Positions 1 to 10,880 of a DNA stretch of 64,000 nt are shown piece after piece. A program made the position numbers and the translations under genes. Numbering within the stretch: the first letter of the stretch is position 1; the number at the start of each line of letters is the position of its first letter. Source of the stretch: Aristolochia californica (lineage: Eukaryota; Streptophyta; Magnoliopsida; Piperales; Aristolochiaceae); NCBI GenBank assembly GCA_029961685.1, contig JARWKL010000003.1:11813657-11877656 (forward strand), given 5' to 3'. The notes beneath the pieces were generated by a model. It was not told the DNA's origin, did not search any database, and was given only the letters and a program-made list of their open reading frames with translations.

Positions 1-735
1 TCCCCTACTTGAAGATTCTTTTTTCTTTTCTTTTTTTCTAGATTATAGGTTTTCAACGAATTTTCACTTTAAAATCTTATTAAAGTCCTACTTAAAAGTC
101 ACAGACACAACTTAATAACGTGGACTTAAAGCAATATCAAAGATGAACGTTTGATGCCCTCCTTTTTCTGTTCAGTTGGTGAAAAGAACCTGCCAGCATG
201 AATGATTTTCCATAACTGTATTTTTCTTAGAAATTAAAAGTGAAGGCTCATAAAAAAAATCCCTATTTTTTTAGGGTACATTTCTAGAGAGATAATACTT
301 TTTTTCTAAAAATTAGTTTCTTTCTACCCATAATAGATTTCCCAAGGGGAACGGGACAAAGTGACCCTATAAATCTTTTGCAAAAGTGGAAATCAGATGG
401 GAATTCATACTGGCCATCATGCCCAATCTTATACAGGTATTATATATATAGGTTATGCCTAATTTTATGTAGAGGTCATGCCCAATTTTATGTAAAATGT
501 ATACATAATTTTATATACAATTTAATTGATATATATTTTTTGAAAAGTTTTAAATGTATGTTAAAGCTCGAGCTCGGCTCGAACTCAGTTAAAATTATTG
601 GGCTCGAGCTCGATAACAATTTTAGGCTCGAGATTGGGCTCGGCTCGAGTTCGAGTTCCAAATATTTAAATCAAGCTTGGCTCGAACATAGGTAGGTTCA
701 AGCTCGGCTCGGCTCGGCTCGGCTCGATGCCACTC
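1..735. repeat. AT-rich spacer ending in GGCTCG-rich low-complexity tract
   Basis: No gene is visible. From about 565 the sequence becomes a degenerate run of CTCGAG and GGCTCG words, ending at 706-730 in four to five perfect GGCTC units followed by GATGCCACTCTTA. The same words in the opposite orientation (TTAGGGGTGGCATCGAAC) open a similar CTCG-rich stretch at 3986. This GTGGCATCGA end followed by GGCTCG words is the kind of terminus seen on dispersed non-autonomous DNA transposons of plants, but I could not find a matched pair of ends or a target duplication, so the element type is open. Confidence 0.4.
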
Positions 736-933
736 TTAGTTGGCCACATGCTCCACCATGTTGTTTATCAGCCAGCTAATAACCAATGTATCATTCTTCA
801 ACCATTTAACATAGGAGGTGTCCTCCTCATCAACAAGTGGAGCTGGTCTATTTAGATGTCTTAAGAGGTCTCGGGTAAGGAGAAACCTTCTAATCGATTG
901 TGACCAGCTTAAGTAATTAAACAACTCTCTCAA
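736..933 (-). pseudogene. Copia gag fragment
   Basis: A 65-codon open frame on the minus strand carries the layout of the N-terminal part of Copia Gag: a leucine-rich stretch, a conserved aspartate-rich linker, then a W-x-K-N-D-T-L-V-I-S-W-L-I-N block that matches the usual W-x-x-x-N-x-x-V-x-x-W-L family signature. Gag forms the virus-like particle of the retrotransposon. The frame is broken on both sides and no downstream protease or integrase is seen, so this is a relic. It lies about 1.3 kb downstream, in the minus direction, of a primer-binding-like site and LTR (2229-2683) and probably belongs to that element. Confidence 0.55.
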
Positions 934-2228
934 GAGTATAGTAAAATAATTTATGAGTTTACTTTTACTTTACTTCCCATGCAGTCTTCAGCCATTAAGT
1001 ATTAATGACATTTTTCTTATGCAATATAGAGGAAGCTTCAACAACTGATATAATCCAGGGTTTAATAAACTATCAAATTCAATATCCTAAAACTAGCAAG
1101 TTTAATATATGTAAGTCTTGTCCTTTTATTAATTCACTTCTCAAATGATTAATCAAATCAAACTCAAGTTAAGCCACCAACCCGAGCCAAAGGATGAACC
1201 ACTTTGAACTCGACTCATAAAAAACTGAGGGATATAGACAAAATCTAGAGGAACCAACCCAAGAATAAATCAATAAAAATCCCTCATGCAAGTCAATATC
1301 AATTAGATAAAAATGTATATTTTTTAATTAAGAAAGGGTATCAATCTAACCATGGAAGATTTTCCTCAAATCAGCCACTTCCAAAGATAGAAAAAGGAAT
1401 CTTTCCTTTTGTAATTGGTGCCACTTCAAGAGGATCTCAATCTTGACTTGTTTTGATTATTTTTTGCAAGGATGCCAAGATATTTCCAACAATCAAAGAT
1501 CTCAAGAAGGCCAAAAAGACAATATCTCGTGGGCTGGAAAGGTGATCTAAAGAAGGAACTTTCTTTCTTAACTAAGTGCCAACTATCAATCCAAAGAAAA
1601 CACTTTCTCTTTCCGTTTTTCTTAGAATCTTTGGGCAAGAAAATCCACCACTTATCTCAATGTGGAGGAGAGGGATATAGCAACTTAAGGTTCAAAAACT
1701 TCTTTCATGCAAAAATTATTATAAAAAAAAATTTAAGGCTCAGCAATTGCTAAAAAAAAAGACTTATCCTAGTTGTTTTTAGAGTAGCAACGAGAGCAGC
1801 ACAACAATTGATTTAAATCAATTCATCAAATCCAAGAAAGATATACTATTTGATCATACTAATCAATGGATGATAGAACTGGATTTCATTATAACTTCCA
1901 ATGCATAAAATATCTTCTTTTCAAGCACATTATCACAACATAACCGATCTTGATTAATAGAAACCAACTTTACAAACCGAGTGCAAAATAAGCATCATCA
2001 TAACATCTTCTAAACCAAGAGACATATCCTTCAAAGCTTCTATATGAAAATCATCATCTCTTGATCCCTTTTCAGAGATTAAAAACTTGACAACTATGTC
2101 ATTAAAAGAGATAAAGAATGAAGATAAAAATCATATCTTGCCATTGGCTTGATACCTTGCTTCGTGAGTGAGGCTTGATCAATAAAGCAACTTAAGCACC
2201 ATCTTAACATGAGGATCCTAAACCCTTA
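934..2228. other. Non-coding stretch between gag relic and LTR
   Basis: Two overlapping open frames near 1426-1753 lie on opposite strands, have no recognisable domain and look random. By position it could be the 5' leader of the minus-strand Copia remnant, enlarged by other insertions. A GGCTCG-poor but similar phrase (CCAACCCGAGCC, about 1170) suggests more repeat debris. Confidence 0.35.
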
Positions 2229-2240
2229 GCTCTAGTACCA
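2229..2240 (-). promoter_or_regulatory. Primer-binding-like site of minus-strand LTR element
   Basis: On the minus strand this reads TGGTACTAGAGC, two changes from the TGGTATCAGAGC that plant Copia elements use to prime reverse transcription from initiator methionine tRNA. It directly abuts the LTR edge at 2241, as expected. Confidence 0.55.
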
Positions 2241-2683
2241 TGTTGGATTTAGGATCTCATGACAAAGTCCTCGACCAAGGTGGTGAGAGAGGAGAGAAAG
2301 AAAAAGAGGAGAAGAAAGGAGAAGTAGAAAGGAGAACGTAGAAAGGAGAAAGTAGAAAGGAGAGAGAGACGACTATAGAGATGGAGAGAGAGAGAGATTG
2401 TAGAAGAGAAAAGTTTAGGGATGAATTTGAGAGAGAAGAGGGGAGACTTAATGATCTTTCCCATGTCTTGTGCCTCTATTTATAGTTGTAAAATGAGGTT
2501 TACAATGACTACAATGCCCTTAGGGCTACAAGCTTTGTAAAAGAAAAGACATAAGTAGACAAACATCATTTATTTATACCCTTGTGCCATCCTTATGAGA
2601 AGTCCTTTTAATTACCTCCTTCGCCACCTCCTTGACATGGGGAAGGTATTTACTTTGATGCCACTTCGAGGTGTCTTCCAACA
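2241..2683 (-). mobile_element. LTR of a minus-strand retrotransposon
   Basis: The segment opens with TGTTGGA and closes with TCCAACA, a perfect 7-base terminal inverted repeat of the LTR type, and is 443 bp long. A primer-binding-like site touches its left edge, so transcription runs leftwards. Inside, at about 2475, the minus strand reads CTATAAATAG (a TATA box), followed in the transcribed direction by a long CT-rich leader (GA-rich on the plus strand, 2280-2440). The architecture of TATA plus CT-rich leader is the same as in each unit of the array at 55.7-64 kb. No target duplication was sought across the missing 3' end. Confidence 0.7.
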
Positions 2684-2724
2684 GAGCATTTATTCTCAAA
2701 CTTGAAAAACTTCTCAAAAATGCT

Positions 2725-3310
2725 TTAGAGTGACAAAGTGAGACTTAACCTTGGAAAATTCGCTATTATTTCCCTTCCTTTCCTTGCATTACATACTAGA
2801 CAAGCTCCCTCACTCCACATTGAGCTACTAAAGAAGTGGAATTTTGGATCTCTCAAGGAGAAGGAACTCTCCAAGTCAAGGATGTATGTTTTTCTTTCTT
2901 TGATTTTACTTTGTGAAATGTTCATCTAGAACCTATTCAATCTAGATAGAAAAGACCTGCTAGAGCTAGAACCTAGCTAATCTCTTGGGGAGATTTTAAT
3001 AGTAAAAAATGTGTATTGAGTTACACTTGGCTTAAATAGAGAATCTCTTTGTGAAAATTCCAGCTATTAGAATCTTAAAATAGTGAATACCAATAGGAGA
3101 ACATCGATAACAAAAATTCTCCTTATCTTATGGTGTGTAAATGTTTATTTTTCATTAAAATTGCAAATTTTCATGACTCTTTATTTACATGCCTTACATA
3201 GTTTTTAATTTGAAATATTCAATTCACCCCCCTCTTGATAGTTTTTAATTTGAAATACTCAATTCCCCTCCCCCCCCTCCCCCCCCCCCCCCCCCCCTTG
3301 AGAAGCCACT
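2725..3310 (+). mobile_element. Fragment of Sirevirus-like LTR (3' portion)
   Basis: This stretch lines up by eye with the end of the LTR at 43300-43828: both contain GTTCATCTAGAACCTATT, an AATCTAGATA word, an AGCTAATCTCTT or AACCAATCTCTT block, GGAACATCGATAACAAA-type words, a GGTGTGTRAAT word, and finish with AATTCACCCCCCTCTTGA and GAAGCCACT. The end is disturbed by a short duplication around 3180-3250 (TAGTTTTTAATTTGAAATA twice) and a run of more than 20 C around 3268-3297. No internal region of the element is attached. Confidence 0.6.
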
Positions 3311-3985
3311 TGGGCCAAAACCCTCTACTACATGCAAGAGAGGGATTTCTCATCTCCTAATAGGTCCTAGAAGAGGGGGGGATTGAGGAGGGGAAATAAA
3401 ACATAAATTTCAGAAAAATAAATAACATATTGATTGATATAATAATGTTATTATTAAAAATATTTTAAGAGTAAAATTAAAATTCTATATATACTTTGAC
3501 GATTATGTTAATTGTCATGGTGTCATTAGTAGTAGTGTGTCTATTAAATTCTAATCATAAGATAGAATTACAAATATATATAGTTGAAACTAAAATATTA
3601 TGGAAATTATCCATCTAATATTACTTTTTATGATATCAATAGTTTAATATTGTGAACCGAGAGTTGAGAAAGATCAAATGTTGGTGCTTTGGAATTTTTG
3701 TCTGTAAATGATTTTTTAAATATTATTAAACATTATTGAAATGTGTTAATAATATGTATCAGATATTTAAGAAATTGACACGACACAGTTATTTTTTGTT
3801 GGGGCTTCAACAAATAGCAAAATTACCCCATTGAATCTGCATGTCTATCTAGTTGTCGGATCCATGCAGCCCCAACATGGTCTGATCTATTGCGATTGAG
3901 GGGGTCAGTGCACCTTTGAAGTTAAAGTGAAAGTGAATGAACTAGGGAAAGTGGTGAAAGTGAATTACTTTTTTGTGTTAGTGTG
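3311..3985. other. AT-rich spacer, no feature seen
   Basis: Strongly AT-rich with no long open frame and no recognised motif. Confidence 0.5.
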
Positions 3986-4170
3986 CTTAGGGGTGGCATC
4001 GAACCGGTTCTCGAATAGCTCAAGTTCGGCTCGGTTAGGTTCATTCCAACTCATTTAAGTAATGAGCCGAACTCAAATGAGGCTCAGTTTGGTTCTTGAC
4101 CTCGTGAACTGGCTCGTTACTTAAACCTAAGATCAAGAGTTAGGACTCGAGACTCAAGGCTGAAGGACGA
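3986..4170. repeat. CTCG-rich dispersed repeat end
   Basis: Begins TTAGGGGTGGCATCGAACCGG and continues with words such as GTTCGGCTCGG, AATGAGCCGAACTC and TGGCTCGTTAC. It mirrors the tract that ends at about 740. Likely the terminus of a non-autonomous DNA transposon; the other end was not found. Confidence 0.35.
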
Positions 4171-5058
4171 AAGGTGAACGCCGTAACCTCTCTAGTTAGG
4201 ACGAAAGGCGAAACCTCTCCATCTCAAAAATATGTGGGTTCTTTACTTCGAGCATATCTTGGAGAGTAGGTGATTCTGAATATTTGGAATGCGACTTTCT
4301 CTCGATAGCATCCAGATATTCAAAAGTGTTTCCTATTTTAGCCGCCATGATCTTCAACTTCTTCAGTTTCTTCCTCTCATTGCCGAATTTGGGTGTTGTC
4401 GACGAAAGCCACGCAATAGACCACACCCACAGGTAAGTCATCTTTCCCAAGTTAATCTCCCATTAAACCATAACAACCTATTTTTTAGATGTTCAAAAAC
4501 CTAAAATTCTCCATGATTAGCGAATGGGAGAAAATCCAATTTTTTAGTTGTTAAAAAATCTAAATTTCTCCATGATTGGTGAAATGGGGGAAATAGCCCT
4601 CTATTAAAAAATTTCTCCATTCACCATTTCTCCCTTTCTATGAGTTGTGAAGAAATTGGTGTGTGACGTCTCTGACTCTCCAATGAGTGGTAAATATCAC
4701 ATTCGTTATTATTTTCTTTGTTTTTCTATTAAAATTTATTTTGTACGTATTTTCTTCTTAATATTTGGGAGGGAGGCTCAATCATCTTTGTTAATCTCCT
4801 TATATCTCCTTAAGTTAAATATTTCATTTTTTTTATTGATTTGTATAATTCATTTTTCTAGATTTGGTTAGTCCAATAATTATATTTTCAACATTCAAAA
4901 TGAGATGGTGGGCCTACTCTTGGAGTTGTATGATTGTTATTGTTAGGATTGTTTTCCTTATTTATGCAAGATAGGACGATTTTGGGTTTACCTAGGTGTA
5001 ATTTTCATGTAAATATATGTTATAAGGTCTAAAAGGAGAGAATTCTTCTTCATTTAGG
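4171..5058. other. Spacer with a repeated TTTTTTAG-type phrase, no gene
   Basis: A phrase (TTTTTAGATGTTCAAAAACCTAAAATTC, then TTTTTAGTTGTTAAAAAATCTAAATTTC) occurs twice near 4480-4575, a local duplication. An 84-codon minus-strand frame (4196-4450) overlaps a plus frame and has no family signature. The last 150 bases may be leader or LTR remains of the Copia element that follows. Confidence 0.4.
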
Positions 5059-5545
5059 GTGGATAGACCAGACTATGCTATTAGGAAAGACGAACCACCA
5101 ACAATTACAGATACCAGCACTGCAGTTGAAATCACGCTTTATGAACGATGGGAGCGATCTAATTGCCTCAGCATGATGTTCATTAAGATAAGAATTTCTG
5201 TTGGTATTCGTGGTTCTGTTGATCAGCATAAAAAGGTCGAAGACTTGCTGAAAGCCATTGATGATCAATTTGTCACTTCAGACAAGGCACTAGCAAACAC
5301 CCTAATCATGAAGCTCTCATCCCTAAAGATCAACAGCATGAGAGGAGTACGCGAGCACATCATGTAAATGAGGGATATTGCAGCTTAATTAAAAAACTTG
5401 AGGTTGAAATATCAGATTCTTTCCTTGTGCACTACATCCTGAACACCCTTCCACACCAATATGTACAACATACTTAAGGATAAATGGTCAATTAATGAAC
5501 TTTTGACCATGTGTGTTCAAGAGGAAGGGAGACTGGTGATGGAAC
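5059..5545 (+). pseudogene. Copia gag relic
   Basis: The frame opens at 5059 and encodes a Gag-like segment with the typical AIDDQF, ALAN-x-LI-x-KLSSLK and GVREHI words, then is stopped at about 5365. The next frames carry MRDIAA, LKNLEVEISDSFLVHYILNTLP and INELLTMCVQEE, the continuation of the same UBN2-type Gag domain, interrupted by stops. Gag would build the particle that packages element RNA. Confidence 0.7.
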
Positions 5546-5659
5546 AAGGAGAAAGTGCATTGCTGGCAATACATGGAAAGGGCAAATATCAAGTCAATCC
5601 CCCCCCCCCCCCTTCCAGGGACACATGAAGAAGGAAGGAATGCACAAAGTTTCAGAAAT

Positions 5660-5720
5660 GGCTTAACACATGGTGGATTGATTCTGGATCAACAATCCAC
5701 ATCTCTTGCAAAACCTAAGG
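5660..5720 (+). pseudogene. Copia protease active-site remnant
   Basis: In one frame this reads WWIDSGSTIHISC, the D-S-G-S/A active-site signature of the retroviral-type aspartic protease of Copia elements. The CCHC zinc knuckle expected just upstream is missing, replaced by a run of C around 5600-5611. The longer frame here is in a different phase. Confidence 0.65.
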
Positions 5721-5949
5721 AAGCTAGTGGGAAGTGAGCAAAGCATTTTTTTTAGAAGACAAGATGAGCTCATATGTGGAATCTTTAGGAACTTGCTATT
5801 TAATTTTAAGTAGTGGCTTTGTTTTAAAGTTAGAAAATACCTTTTATGTTCCAAATTTTTCTAGAAACTTGATTTTAGTTTCAAGGCCTGTACCTTTTGA
5901 ATATTCCTTTAATTTTTTTAGATATATCTTTCAGTCTATTTTATAAATC

Positions 5950-6740
5950 TGATTGTGTTGGGAATGGTACTTTATCTAATGGTCTTTATTGCATCAATTT
6001 ACAAAACAATGCCACTTATGATTCAATGCATGTTCACATTGGCACTAAAAGATGTGTTATTAAAAAAGATTCCTCTACGTTGTGGCATCGGAGATTAGGT
6101 CATATCTTCATGGAAAGAATTAAAAGATTAGTAAATGAAGGGGTACTTAATACTCTGGATTTTACTGATTTTGAGACTTGTGTAGACTGCATAAAAGGAA
6201 AGCAGTCTAACAAGTCAAAGAAATGTGCCAATAGGAGTTCAAACATATTAGAGATCATACATATTGATATATGTAGTCCAGACATGGACTCGGACTCACA
6301 TTATAAAAAATATTTCATCTCTTTTATAGATGATTACTCTACATGTTTTATAACAAAATGAAGCATTAGATACCTTTAAAATCTTTATGGCTGAAATAGA
6401 GACAATGCAGTAAGCAAATTAAGATTGTGAGATTAGATAGAGGTGGAAAATATTATGGTAGATACATAGAGGTGGACATGCACCTAGGTCATTTGCAAAG
6501 TTTCTTCAAGAGCATGAGATTATTGCCCAATACACCATGCCTAGTTCACTGGACCAAAATGGTGTAGCAGAAGGAAGAAACCGAACATTATTAGGCATGG
6601 TGCCGAGTATGCTTAGCAACCCCAATGTTCCTAGATTATTGTGGGCTAAAGCACTTAAGATGACATTGTATATATTAAATCGAGTTCCAACCAAGGTTTT
6701 TCCTAAAACGTTATTTGAATTATGGAAAGGTTGAAAATCG
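5950..6740 (+). pseudogene. Copia GAG-pre-integrase and integrase relic
   Basis: LWHRRLGHI at about 6080 is the H-x-R-L-G-H motif of the pre-integrase zinc region; C-V-D-C-I-K-G-K-Q completes the HHCC finger; then HIDICSPD (first catalytic aspartate region) and FIDDYS follow. A frameshift near 6360 separates the core, and the QNGVAEGRNRTL block near 6555 holds the catalytic glutamate (normally QNGVAERxNRT). The core frame is broken at least twice, so no active integrase can be made. Confidence 0.8.
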
Positions 6741-7309
6741 AGTTTAAGACATATGCGCGTTTGGGGATACCCGTTTGAAGTTAGAATTTATAATCCACAA
6801 GAGAAGAAGTTGGACCCAAGGACCATTAGTGGGTATTTCATTGGATATGCTAAAAGGTCTAAAGGTTACAAATTTTATTGTCCATCTCACAGCACTAGGA
6901 TTGTGGAATCAAGAAATGCAAAGTTTCTTGAAAATGACTTGATCAATGGGAGCAATCAAACTCGAAACATAGTTTCTGAGAATGATCATTCAGAATCTCA
7001 ACCTTCCACCTCAAGTGATAGATTGGTTATTATTTACGGCACCCTCAAGTGCAAACTGGTGTTGAACAACCAATCATTGAAGTTCCACAAGCTGCTCGTG
7101 ACATTCTAGTAGATCAAGTAGTTCAAGAGTTGCCAAGAACTTTTGAACAACTAGTTGAACTACATACTTCTCAAGAATATGATGGTACAATATTAAAAAT
7201 ATCAACTAGACCAAAAAGATCAACAATTCCTGATGATTATGTTGTGTATCTACAAGAATCTGACTACAACATTGGAGTAAAAACTGATCCAAGTTCTTTT
7301 CACAAGCCA

Positions 7310-8016
7310 TGAGTTGCAAAGAATCAGAATTATGGTACAATGCCATAAAGGAAGAGATGAATTCTATAAAGAGTAACAAAGTCTAGGATCTTGTTGAGTT
7401 GCCTACTCGAGTTAAAGTCATTGGATGTAAATGAGTCTTTAAGACAAAAAAAGACTCATTGGGCAACATTGAGAGATACAAGGCAAGACTCGTTGCTAAG
7501 GGATTCACTCAAAAAGAAGGAACCGATTACAAGGAGATTTTTTTCTCCTGTATCTAAGAAAGATTCCTTGCACATTATTTTGGCATTAATAACCCATTTT
7601 GACTTAGAGTTGTAATAAATGAATGTGAAAACGACATTTCTTAATGGGGATCTAGAGGAGGAAGTTTACATGAAACAACCTAAAGGATTCCCCTCTAGTA
7701 TTGGTGAACAATTGGTTTGCAAGCTCAAGAAATCCATATATGGATTAAAACAAAGAGCCGCCAATGGTATTTGAAACTCCATAATGTAATTTTTTCATTT
7801 GGTTTTGTTAAAAATATTATGGATCAATGTATATACCAGAAGTTCAATAGGAGTAAAATTTGTTTTCTTGTTTTATATGTGGATGACATTTTGTTAGCAA
7901 CCAATGATAAGGGTTTTCTGCCTGAGGTGAAACAATTTCTCTCTAAAAATTTCGTTATGAAGGATACAGGTGAGGCAACTTTTGTCATTGGCATTAAGAT
8001 TCATAGAGACAGATTT
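7310..8016 (+). pseudogene. Copia reverse transcriptase relic
   Basis: After a Pro/Ser-rich linker, recognisable RT pieces appear in changing frames: a VKTTFLNGDLEEEVYMKQP block near 7627-7680, KLKKSIYGLKQ near 7720-7750, and the catalytic LYVDDILLA (Y-V-D-D box) near 7873. Stops at about 7610 and near 8015 break the frame. Confidence 0.8.
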
Positions 8017-8076
8017 TGAGGTATCTTAGGTCAGTATCAGGAAACTTGTATTAATAAATTTTTAGAGAGATTTCAG

Positions 8077-8852
8077 ATGAAGAATTGTTCACCAAGTGTA
8101 GTTCCCATTGTGAAGGGTGATAAATTCAATTTGAACCAATGCCCGAAGAACCTTGAAAGGGAACAAATGAAGAACATTCCATATGTTTTTACTGTCGGAA
8201 TCCTAATGTATGTTCAAGTCTACAAAAGACCTGACATTACATTTGCTGTAGGAATGTTGGGACGATATCAGAGTAATCTAGGGTTAGACTACTGGAGAGC
8301 TGCAAAGAAAGTAATGAGGTACCTTCAAGGAACTAAAGACTACATGCTGATGTATAGACGGACGAACAATCTAGAAGTAATTGGCTACTCAGATTCTGAC
8401 TTTGCTGGCTGTATTGATTCACGTAAATCAACATCATGATACATTTTTTTGATGGCTAGTGGAGCTATATTATGGAGGAGTGCTAAACAAAATTTGACTG
8501 CCACATCCACTATGGAAGCCTAGTTAGTTTCCTGTTTTGAGACTACTTCACATGGTGTATGGCTTAAGAGTTTCATTTTTGAGCTTAGAATTATGGACTA
8601 TATCTCTAGGCCATTGAGAATGTATTGCGACAATTCAACTGTAGCCTTTATGGCCAAGAACAACAATAGTGGAAGTCGTAGTAAACACATCGACATAAAG
8701 TATTTGGCCATAAGAGAACGTGTTAAAGAAAAGAAAGTGGGCATTGAACACGTAAACACTGAATTAATGATAACTGATCTTTTAACTAAGGGCATGCCAC
8801 CGTTGAAATTCAAGGATCATGTCATGAATATGGGACTTCGTTCCATTATGTA
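8077..8852 (+). pseudogene. Copia RNase H relic
   Basis: Contains RPDITFAVGMLGRY, a YSDSDFAGCIDSRKSTS block (Y-S-D-x-D-x-A-G motif of Copia RNase H), then CDNSTVAFMAKN and SRSKHIDIKYLAIRE, and ends with TDLLTKGMP, the counterpart of the usual ADxLTKxLP terminus. In-frame stops at about 8437 and 8521 divide the domain. It degrades the RNA strand during reverse transcription in intact relatives. Confidence 0.8.
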
Positions 8853-9548
8853 ATTTTTTATTGTATGAACAATATTATTTTGGTGAAATTTTTAATTATT
8901 GTGATGTTTTTCTTATATTTATGTATACCTTAATCTTGAGAAAATTCATCTGTGTTGGACCAAAAATAAACATAGAGTTTATTCATTAAGAAATTGTTGC
9001 TACAAAAATTATAAGAAATAAATACAATATAATACATGGAAGGTAACTCGTCATTAGATGACTTATTGCCATGATTCATGTATTTATTACTTAAATTCAG
9101 ATTATTGATGAATTTAAGATTATATTAGAAGTGCGGAGTCGTCAACTTCTATAAGGAGTTATAACACGATGCCATATGGCTTGATGGGAACTTGGCTAAA
9201 AAGACATGTTTTTTGTAATCAGAGTTTTGGAATACTAAAGTGAATTAAAATATTTCACTTTCACATTTTTCATTCACTTTACTTCCGCTTGTGGACACGC
9301 ACTAACTGTTAAATTCCAATCCACTTTCACGTTCCATAGGTGAAAACAGATCATCACGAAAAAGAGCTGGAGTGCTGAACTCTGAAGCATGAAGCAAAAG
9401 AGAGAAACTCCACCGTCAGCTCTTCCCTCCCTATTCTCGTTCTTTCTCTAAACCCCGCTGTTCCTTGAGTCAGTAGCACGATTGAGATCCCAAATCAGCC
9501 GCAGTTAGACCTACAACAGTAATTAAACCTTTGTGCTTCCTTGGCGCC
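8853..9548 (+). promoter_or_regulatory. Upstream region and 5' UTR of TASH3
   Basis: The interval between the Copia relic and the TASH3 start codon. The last 150 bases (about 9390-9548) are rich in CT words (TCTTCCCTCCCTATTCTCG) as in many plant 5' UTRs. No convincing TATA box was seen at the expected place. The transcription start cannot be fixed from sequence alone. Confidence 0.45.
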
Positions 9549-10840
9549 ATGGCGTCTGGTCCGGATTCCGCTGGCACAACTCTCATGGATCTAATCACCT
9601 CTGATCCTTCTTCAACTGCTCCTCAATCAACTTCTGCTCAATCAGCTCCTTCAACGTTGGGACACCCTGTACAGGTAGAACGGAAGTCCAGAAAAACGAC
9701 ATTGTTGCAGATCCAAAACGACACCATTGCTGTAGCAAAAGCCCTTAACCCTGTCAGGACGAACATCATACCACAGAGGCAGAAGAGAAAGGTCCTTTCC
9801 TGATTAGGGGTTCTATTTGTTGTGAATGATTTCGTTTTTATTAAATAAATAACTAGTTTCAGGGGTCTCAGCTGTCAGATCTTTGTGCGCAAAAAGCATG
9901 TTTTTTCTTTCTTTCTTTATTTATTTGAATATGCGGAAGGGAATTGGACGCCGAGGTTATGTATTACATTTTCAATTCTCTGTTTTTCTTTCATATAGTA
10001 CTTTATTTCTCTGTGTGGTTTTGTCTAAACTCCAAATGTGGTTGATGATTGGGTATTGGAGGGGTCGTTCACAACTCATGAAATGTTATACTCATTGAAC
10101 CGGAAATAGCTCACAATGTTAAAACTTAATTTTGATATGTAATAGGTTGGTTCTTGGTGAATTTCGTTGTGTGAACAGAAGCTCTTCAATATCTGACAAT
10201 GCATAGCACTCACTGTTTTATGTTCTTTTTAACATCTTAATTGTCTTACTTTTAATGGAAAATTTATTCATCAAGACGAATGAGTTGAAAGAAGACTCAC
10301 CTTTCTATCTTGAGGTGCTTAATTCTGACTTGTCATTTTCTGTTACATGGGTTTTTCAAAAGGGGATGATTAATGGCTGATGGAAATGTATATGTTGCTT
10401 ATCAGTATCCCCTATATAGATGTAGCTTAAACAATATCCTACTGAATTTTTGACACCATTATGAAACTAAGCTATATGAATTTTCTTGAAAGTTCTGTTC
10501 CTCCTGTATTTCACTCTAAACATCATTGTAGGTTCTTTTCCTTGTTAAATCTTTGTTTGGTTGATTCTTCTAAAGTTCACTCAACAAAATCATAAATCGA
10601 GATCTTCTGGATTCAACCATCTTTGCCATGTTAAATTCAAAATAATCCTAAAATTTTCTATCGTTATCTTTTTTTATTGTGCCTTGGAGGCTGCATTCTT
10701 TTGTCTAGAATTTCTTCCACTTTTATTTACCTTGTTTTCTTTGTTCTCCATCTTCTGGATCTGGTAGCAATATTTAATTTGATTAGGGAGCTGAAAGGAA
10801 CAATTTTTTTTTTAAAAATTATCATCAAAGATTACTTAGT

Positions 10841-10880
<40 letters not shown>

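Larger units (their letters stand above)
5059..8852 (+). mobile_element. Degenerate Ty1/copia retrotransposon internal region
   Basis: Broken open frames in several phases follow the Copia order on the plus strand: Gag, protease, GAG-pre-integrase, integrase, reverse transcriptase, RNase H. Stop codons and frameshifts separate nearly every domain. No pair of LTRs could be recognised on either side. The element ends about 550 bp before the 5' UTR of TASH3, so it occupies the upstream region of that gene in the same orientation. It is an old, inactive copy. Confidence 0.85.

Noticed and set aside
4196..4504. Overlapping 84-codon minus and 71-codon plus frames
   Set aside because: Opposite-strand overlap, no domain, no splice context or neighbours in support.
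3940..9300. GTGAAAGTGAATTACTTTT at 3958 and AAAATATTTCACTTTCAC at 9246 as terminal inverted repeats around the Copia relic
   Set aside because: The match is short and A/T-biased, and Copia elements end in direct LTRs.
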